Assembly: GCA_033875255.1 (NCBI GenBank) | Contig: JAWZSN010000007.1 | Span: 137,883 to 201,882, forward strand | Origin: Marinimicrococcus sp033875255 | GTDB taxonomy: Bacteria > Pseudomonadota > Alphaproteobacteria > Geminicoccales > Geminicoccaceae | Reading direction: 5' to 3' | DNA: 64,000 nt | In this document: positions 59,113-64,000 of the stretch, one piece after another | Layout: every line of letters begins with the position of its first letter | Numbering within the stretch: the first letter of the stretch is position 1 | The notes under the pieces: generated by a model | Database searches by the model: none | The model's input: the letters and a program-made list of their open reading frames with translations, nothing else | Told to the model about the DNA's origin: nothing | Program-made: the position numbers and the translations under genes

Positions 59113-60800
59113 GCGGAAGTCTCCGACTCCATGCGCCCCGCCTTCTCCAGAAGGCTGGCGGCGGCCGCGCGGGCGGCCTCGGTGATCTCGGCGCCCGCCA
59201 GCATGCGGGCGATCTCGTGCGGCCGCTCGGCGGCGGCGAGGCGGCGGACCGTCACATGGGTGCGCCCGCCGCGCACCTCCTTGGCGACCGTCGCGTGATG
59301 GGCGGCGCGCGCCGCCACCTGGGGCGCGTGGGTCACCACCAGCACCTGGCGCTCATGCGCCAGCCGCGCCAGCCGCTCGCCCACCGCGTCGGCGGTGGCG
59401 CCGCCTATGCCGGCGTCGACCTCGTCGAAGATCAGCGTGCCGGCGCTGTCGAGGCGGGCCAGCACCACCTTGAGGGCCAGCATGAAGCGGGACAGCTCGC
59501 CGCCCGAGGCGATGCGCGCCAGCGGGCCGAACGGCTCGCCGGGGTTGGTCGCCACCTCGAAGCGCACCCGCTCGCGTCCCGAGGGCCCCCAGTCGGCATC
59601 GCCGAGCGGATCGAGCGTCACCTGGAAGCGGGCGCGCTCGAGCTTGAGGGGCGGCAGCTCGGCCATCACCGCGCGGGCGAGGCGGCGGGCGGCCGCGGCC
59701 CTGCTCTCCGACAGGCGCTGCGCCAAAGCGCCATAGGCCTCGCGGGCGCGGCGCACGTCGGCCCGGGCGGCCTCCAGCGCGTCGCCGCTGCTGTCGATAC
59801 GCGCCAGCATCGCCCGGGTGTCGGCCAGAAGGCCCGGCAGCGCCTCGACCGGGACGCGGTGCTTGCGGGCGGCGTCGCGCAGCGCGAAGAGGCGCGCCTC
59901 GGCCCGCTCGAGAGCGCCGGCGTCGAGGTCGAGATGGCGCAGCGCGTCCTCCAGCGCCGCCTCGGCCTCGTTGATCTCGATCAGGGCCCGGGCGATCGCC
60001 TCGGTGCCCGGCGCGAGCAGCCCGGGCGCGAGCTGGAGCATGCGCTCGAGGCGCCGCTCGGCCGCCCCCAGCCGGTCGCGCGCGCCGCCCTGCCCGGCCA
60101 TCGCCGCCAGCGCCTCGTCGACGGTCGAGACGAGCTTCTCGCGGTTTACGAGGCGAGCCCGCTGCAGGGCCAGCTCCTCCTCCTCGCCCTCCTCCGGCGC
60201 CAGGTCCTCGAGCTCCTGGGCGCGGTGGCGCAGATAGTCCTCCTCGCGCCGCGCCCCCTCGAGCTCGCGCGCCAGCTCCTCCTCCCGGGCCATGGCGTCG
60301 CGCCAGGCGCCATACGCCGCGCGCAGCTCGGCCACCAGCCCGCCGAAGCCGCCGAAAGCGTCCAGCAGGTCGCGATGGCCGGACTCGTTCATGAGCCCGC
60401 GCTGGGCGTGCTGGCCGTGCACCTCGACCAGCGTCTCGGCCAGGCGGCGCAGGAACTGGGTGGAGACCTGCTCGTCGTTGACGAAGGCGCGCGAGCGGCC
60501 GTCCGCCCCCAGGAGGCGGCGCACCACCAGCTCGCCGTCGCAGGGAATGCCCTGCTCGGCCAGCAGCTCGAAGGACGGGTGCCCGTCGGGCGGCTCGAAC
60601 CCGGCGGTAACCGAGCCCTGCCCGGCGCCGCTGCGCAGCAGGGCGCGCTCGGCCCGGCCGCCCAGGGCCAGGCCCAGCGCGTCCAGAATGATCGACTTGC
60701 CGGCTCCGGTCTCGCCGGTGAGCGCCGTCAGATGCGCCTCGAAGGCGAGGTCGAGCCGGTCGATCAACACGATGTCGCGGATCGCGAGGCTCGTCAGCAT
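59109..60800 (-). CDS. recN: DNA repair protein RecN
   Basis: SMC-like ATPase for double-strand break repair (563 aa). Walker A GETGAGKS at residues 29-36, two long coiled-coil arms (about 150-350) around a central turn, signature IASGGELSRFMLALKV and Walker B TLIFDEVDAGIGG. Length fits RecN. It follows bamD by 27 bases and overlaps ligA (ATGA), the bamD-recN-ligA order common in alphaproteobacteria. Confidence 0.94.
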   Translation of the reverse strand: MLTSLAIRDIVLIDRLDLAFEAHLTALTGETGAGKSIILDALGLALGGRAERALLRSGAGQGSVTAGFEPPDGHPSFELLAEQGIPCDGELVVRRLLGADGRSRAFVNDEQVSTQFLRRLAETLVEVHGQHAQRGLMNESGHRDLLDAFGGFGGLVAELRAAYGAWRDAMAREEELARELEGARREEDYLRHRAQELEDLAPEEGEEEELALQRARLVNREKLVSTVDEALAAMAGQGGARDRLGAAERRLERMLQLAPGLLAPGTEAIARALIEINEAEAALEDALRHLDLDAGALERAEARLFALRDAARKHRVPVEALPGLLADTRAMLARIDSSGDALEAARADVRRAREAYGALAQRLSESRAAAARRLARAVMAELPPLKLERARFQVTLDPLGDADWGPSGRERVRFEVATNPGEPFGPLARIASGGELSRFMLALKVVLARLDSAGTLIFDEVDAGIGGATADAVGERLARLAHERQVLVVTHAPQVAARAAHHATVAKEVRGGRTHVTVRRLAAAERPHEIARMLAGAEITEAARAAAASLLEKAGRMESETSA

Positions 60801-60827
60801 GGAACGGCCCGGGTCTCCGGTGGCGCC

Positions 60828-61658
60828 CTAGAAGATGCGGCTGAGCCAGGAGCCTTCGCTGCGCTGCGGCGAGAGGCTCTGGTCGTCGAGAAGCGCGTAG
60901 CTGCGCTCGTACCACACATTGCCCGGGAAGTTGTAGCCGAGCACCGCGGCAGCGTTGCGAGCCTCGTCGCGCAGGCCGAGCGCCAGGTAGGACTCGACCA
61001 GCCGGTGCAGCGCCTCCGGTACGTGGGTGGTGGTCTGATAGCGCTCGATCACCTCGCGGAACCGGTTGATCGCGGCCACATATTCCAGCTTGCGCTCGTA
61101 ATAGCGCCCGATCTCCATCTCCTTGCCGGCCAGATGGTCGCGGGTCAGGTCGATCTTGAGGCGCGCGTCGCGGGCATAGTCGGTGTCGGGATAGCGGCGG
61201 ACCAGCTCGGTGAAGGCCTCCAGCGCGTTCTCGGTCATCGCCTGGTCGCGGCGCACGTCGGAGATCTGCTCGTAGTAGCTGACGCCGATCAGATACTGGG
61301 CGTAGGCCGCGTCCTCGCTGCCGGGATGGAGGTCGAGAAAGCGTTCTGCGGCACCGATGGCCTGGTCGTACTCGTTGGCCTCGTAATAGGCGTAGGCCGC
61401 CATGATCTGCGCGCGGGTCGCCCACTGCGAGTAGGGGTGCTGCCGCTCGACCTCCTCGAAGGCCTCGGCAGCGCTCCTGGCGCTGCCGTCGACCAGCAGG
61501 TCCTGCGCCTCGTTGTAGAGCTCGTCGACCGGCCGCTCGACATAGTCGGACTTGTCGTTGCCGGAGCAGCCGGCCAGTAGCAGTCCCAGTGCCAGCGCCG
61601 TGGCGGCCAGCCGGCTGGCCGATGCCCGGTTCCGATCGACCCGGAAGGCGACGTCCAT
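60828..61658 (-). CDS. bamD: Outer membrane assembly lipoprotein BamD
   Basis: TPR lipoprotein of the BAM complex that inserts outer-membrane beta-barrels (276 aa). The lipobox LLAGC places the lipidated cysteine at residue 31. Tetratricopeptide pairs run through the mature part: ELYNEAQDLLVDGSARSAAEAFEEVERQHPYSQWA, then ANEYDQAIGAAERFLDLHPGS, then the NALEAFTELVRRYPDTDYA repeat. The C-terminal ends WLSRIF. It starts the recN-ligA operon. lpxC, often upstream, is not adjacent; an XRE gene diverges instead. Confidence 0.93.
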   Translation of the reverse strand: MDVAFRVDRNRASASRLAATALALGLLLAGCSGNDKSDYVERPVDELYNEAQDLLVDGSARSAAEAFEEVERQHPYSQWATRAQIMAAYAYYEANEYDQAIGAAERFLDLHPGSEDAAYAQYLIGVSYYEQISDVRRDQAMTENALEAFTELVRRYPDTDYARDARLKIDLTRDHLAGKEMEIGRYYERKLEYVAAINRFREVIERYQTTTHVPEALHRLVESYLALGLRDEARNAAAVLGYNFPGNVWYERSYALLDDQSLSPQRSEGSWLSRIF

Positions 61659-61785
61659 TCCTCGTTAACCCTCACCGCCATCGCACAGAATGCCCGGCCT
61701 TCCGGCCGTAGCGCGTTGGACCATAGACAAGAGCGGTGCAAGCCGCCAGCATGGCGTGATCCGCTAACCGTGGAGACCGCAGGCG

Positions 61786-62157
61786 ATGTCGCGGGACCAG
61801 CAATCGCTTGAGCGCCATATCGGCGAGCGCATCCGCCGCCGGCGGGCCGAATGCGGGCTGACCCAGCAGCAGCTGGCCCAGGCGATCGAGACCTCCTACC
61901 AGCAATTGCAGAAATACGAGAACGGCTCGAACCGGATCAGCGCCGAGAAGCTCTACCGGCTCGGCCGCCGGCTCGGCGTGCCGACCAACTATTTCCTCGA
62001 CGGTTTCGAGGAGGGCGAGATGGCGGCCGAGCCGGGTCACACCGCCCGCGAGCGGGCGATGATCGAGCTGGTGCGCAGTTTCGGCGATCTCAAGGCGCCG
62101 CAGGTCCGGGTGGCGCTGGCGGCCCTGGTCAAGGCGGTGGCCGAGCGGCAGGTCTGA
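61786..62157 (+). CDS. XRE-family transcriptional regulator
   Basis: A 123-aa regulator with a single lambda-repressor-like helix-turn-helix: HIGERIRRRRAECGLTQQQLAQAIETSYQQLQKYENGSNRISAEKLYRLGRRLGVP (residues about 10-65), followed by a short helical tail. This N-terminal pattern and size are typical of an alphaproteobacterial XRE group. It diverges from bamD over 127 bases and is followed 23 bases later by nitronate monooxygenase. Targets unknown. Confidence 0.88.
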   Translation: MSRDQQSLERHIGERIRRRRAECGLTQQQLAQAIETSYQQLQKYENGSNRISAEKLYRLGRRLGVPTNYFLDGFEEGEMAAEPGHTARERAMIELVRSFGDLKAPQVRVALAALVKAVAERQV

Positions 62158-62180
62158 GAACGCACGCTGGAGTTGCTGGA

Positions 62181-63248
62181 ATGCCGAGAGAGAATGCGCT
62201 GACCGAGCGGCTGGGGCTGGCGGTGCCCGTCGTCCAGGCACCCATGGCCGGCGCCACCACGCCCGGGCTGGCGGCCGCGGTGTGTGCTGCCGGCGGGCTG
62301 GGCTCGCTCGGTTGCGGCACCCAGTCCGTCGAGGCCTCGCGCCGGCAGATCGAGGAGGCCCGGCGGCTGGGGACCCAACCGCTCCACGTCAACTTCTTCT
62401 GCCATGCCGAGCCCGCAGCAGGAGCGGGCGGCGACGGCACGCGGATGCGCGCTTTGCTGGCGCCGTACTTCTTCGAGCGCGGGCTGGGCGAGCCGCCGCT
62501 GCCGGCCCTGCCCTATCAAAGCTTCGGAGCAGAGCAGCTGGCGCTGGTCGAGGCGCTGCGGCCCGAGGTGGTGAGCTTCCATTTCGGCCTGCCCGAGGCC
62601 GGGCTGGTCGAGGCGGTGAAGGCTGCCGGGGCGATGGTCTGGAGCAGCGCCACCACCGTCGCCGAGGCGCGCTGGCTCGAGGAGCACGGGGCCGATGCGG
62701 TGATCGCCCAGGGCGCCGAGGCGGGCGGTCATCGCGGCACCTTCCTGGACGCCGAGCCCGCCCACCAGCCGGGCACCATGGCGCTCGTGCCGCAGGTGGC
62801 CGACGCGGTCACGGTGCCGGTGATCGCCGCCGGCGGCATCGCCGACGGACGCGGGGTGGCGGCGGCCCTGCTCTTGGGGGCCAGCGCCGCCCAGCTCGGC
62901 ACCGCCTTCCTGCGCTGCCCCGAGGCGGCGGTGCACCCGGCGCATCGCGCGGCCCTGGCGGCAGCCGGCGACGATGCCACGCGGATCACCCGGCTCTTTA
63001 CCGGCAGGCCGGCGCGGACGCTGCGCAACCGGCTGACCGAGGAGCTGCTCGAGGCCGAGGACGAGGCGCTGCCCTACCCCCTGCAGCTCTCGCTGACCGG
63101 GCCGCTGCGCCGCGATGCCGACAGCGCCGACACGCTGCCTTTGTGGTCCGGACAGGCGGCCGGGCTCGCGCGCGAGATGCCGGCCGGCGAGCTGGTGCGG
63201 CGGCTCGGCGAGGAGGCTGCCACGGCGCTGCGCCGCCTCGCCGGCTGA
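62181..63248 (+). CDS. Nitronate monooxygenase (2-nitropropane dioxygenase family)
   Basis: FMN-dependent TIM-barrel enzyme (355 aa) that oxidises alkyl nitronates such as propionate-3-nitronate. Motifs: VVQAPMAGATTPGLAAAVCAAGGLGSLG, HVNFFCH, VVSFHFGLP, the catalytic-histidine segment IAQGAEAGGHRGTF, VIAAGGIADGRGVAAALLLGASAAQLGTAFL and FTGRPARTLRNR. The ATG at 62181 starts a normal N-terminus. It may belong with the XRE gene; a gap rich in dispersed repeats follows. Confidence 0.9.
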   Translation: MPRENALTERLGLAVPVVQAPMAGATTPGLAAAVCAAGGLGSLGCGTQSVEASRRQIEEARRLGTQPLHVNFFCHAEPAAGAGGDGTRMRALLAPYFFERGLGEPPLPALPYQSFGAEQLALVEALRPEVVSFHFGLPEAGLVEAVKAAGAMVWSSATTVAEARWLEEHGADAVIAQGAEAGGHRGTFLDAEPAHQPGTMALVPQVADAVTVPVIAAGGIADGRGVAAALLLGASAAQLGTAFLRCPEAAVHPAHRAALAAAGDDATRITRLFTGRPARTLRNRLTEELLEAEDEALPYPLQLSLTGPLRRDADSADTLPLWSGQAAGLAREMPAGELVRRLGEEAATALRRLAG

Positions 63249-63309
63249 ACGGCGCCAGAACGCTGGCCGATCGCCTGGAGCCATCGGCCGGACGGCTTCC
63301 GCGGCACGT

Positions 63310-63416
63310 GGCGGCGATGCCGGCCAAGGCGCTGCGCGCGGCTTTCATTTTCCGCTTTTGTCAGTCGGCGGCGGTGCACGCCCGCCGGATCTCCGGTCGT
63401 CCCGCCGATGCTGCCG
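63310..63416 (-). repeat. Dispersed repeat, copy R5 (left partner)
   Basis: GGCGGCGATGCCGGCCAAGG then GCGCTGCGCGCGGCT, a T-rich tract, TTGTCAGTCGGCGGCGGTGC, CCGGATCTCCGG and CGATGCTGCCGG. The inner part aligns in reverse complement with R2 and R4. It begins 62 bases after the nitronate monooxygenase stop. Confidence 0.8.
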
Positions 63417-63670
63417 GGATCGGGCTCGAGAGCCGCACCGGTCCCGCGAGAGCCCCTTACCGGCGGCAAGCATGGCCTGCGCTGATGACGGGGTCCCGCC
63501 GTTCGCTGCTCCGTCGCGCATGCGCGGGACGATGACGCGGTCGCGGCGCCGGGCTCTGCTGTGACGGGGATGCTGGCGGTTCGCAACGGCGCCGTGCCCG
63601 GCAGCCGCGCAGCGGCCCCCGCAGCGTAAAGCGCATCGCCATCCACTCCAGCAGCCCGCGCCGCCGCCCC

Positions 63671-63732
63671 GCCACCGGACTGACAGAAACAAAAAACCAG
63701 CCGCGCGCAGCGCCTCGGCCGGCGTCGCCGCC
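63671..63732 (+). repeat. Dispersed repeat, copy R6 (right partner)
   Basis: GCCACCGGACTGACAGAAAC, an A-rich tract, CAGCCGCGCGCAGCGCC and then TCGGCCGGCGTCGCCGCC. The outer 34 bases (63699-63732) are the reverse complement of 63310-63343 with only two mismatches. Confidence 0.8.
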
Positions 63733-63812
63733 GCATCCCGCTCTGCGGTGATGGCAATTATTCCTACCCCATGCTATCATCGCGCCCTCTCTTGCCGGTC
63801 AGGAGGTGCGTC

Positions 63813-64000
63813 GTGGAGCAGGCGGCAAACGACGGGGTGTTCGTCTATCGGCCCCGGACCTTGCAGCTGGAGTGGCGGGGGCTGGGGCGGGAGTAGGCGG
63901 CGGGGCTGTTCGAGAGCGTCGAGTGGCGGTTCGATCCGCGCTGTCCGCTGGAGGTGCACCGGGCGCAGGAGATGCTGCATGCGCTGCACCGGCTGGACCG
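63813..64000 (+). pseudogene. Partial reading frame with an in-frame amber codon, cut by the window end
   Basis: A GTG at 63813 follows a strong AGGAGG (63801-63806) at ideal spacing. The frame reads VEQAANDGVFVYRPRTLQ and on for 27 codons, meets TAG at 63894-63896, then continues without stops to the window end with protein-like composition (LFESVEWRFDPRCPLEVHR, then QEMLHALHRLD). It could be a gene with a nonsense mutation, a very short peptide gene followed by unrelated frame, or a sequencing error. Family not recognised. Confidence 0.4.

Larger units (their letters stand above)
63249..63812. other. Gene-poor 564-base gap with an inverted repeat pair
   Basis: No convincing gene. It contains repeat copies R5 and R6 and about 225 bases between them that show no recognisable coding pattern. 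A short AT-rich patch at 63752-63775 before the last frame may hold its promoter, but no clear boxes were found. Confidence 0.6.

Overview
The window is very GC-rich, densely packed chromosomal DNA, almost certainly from an alphaproteobacterium. Three things point there: the block coiled-coil protein - zapA - 6S RNA - 5-formyltetrahydrofolate cyclo-ligase, the run of tkt-gap-pgk-fbaB with a TenI-like gene and efp, and several families typical of the class (HWE histidine kinases, FzlA-like GST, plcP-btaAB). The gene content would fit a Rhodospirillales or Geminicoccales-like lineage, but the order is a guess. No tRNA, rRNA, CRISPR array, prophage or intact insertion sequence was seen.

Layout. 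1-11 kb: a sensor kinase and a small lipoprotein; on the minus strand a type I secretion ABC/HlyD pair and the rRNA methyltransferase rlmI; a periplasmic gamma-glutamyltransferase; a lone HisKA peptide; then ymdB, fau, 6S RNA, zapA and a coiled-coil gene. 11-24 kb: central carbon metabolism (tkt, gap, pgk, class I aldolase) interrupted by a lipid-remodelling cassette (plcP-btaA-btaB) and a zinc alcohol dehydrogenase, followed by a TenI-like gene, efp, suhB and a DapA-family lyase. 24-30 kb: cupin/SDR pair, two small exported proteins, two alpha/beta hydrolases, and a periplasmic PRC-barrel protein with about fifteen 9-residue repeats. 30-41 kb: signalling and accessory genes, with two PAS/HWE kinases, a single-domain response regulator, glcE-glcF without glcD, an NMT1-type binding protein, and a TetR-glycosyltransferase-adenylate cyclase operon. 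41-50 kb: an RTX protein (a plausible client of the type I exporter 38 kb away), FzlA-like GST, VOC protein, queG, an epimerase-like gene, a mercury-type cluster (merR divergent from merF, a GDCCVxC protein and an FAD oxidoreductase), creatininase, a hydrolase and a glycosyltransferase. 50-64 kb: thrS-infC-aminopeptidase P, a decayed IS5-family transposase, the bamD-recN-ligA block, an XRE regulator and nitronate monooxygenase.

The least explained signal is a family of dispersed repeats. Six copies share a GGCGCTGCGCGCGGCT end and sit as three inward-facing inverted pairs in three gene-poor gaps (about 30.3-30.6, 55.7-56.7 and 63.3-63.7 kb). One pair brackets the dead transposase. Other points worth attention are the plcP-btaAB cassette, the noncanonical mer-like cluster with an apparently leaderless MerR-type promoter, the PRC-barrel repeat protein, the solitary HisKA peptide, and an in-frame amber codon in the last, truncated reading frame.
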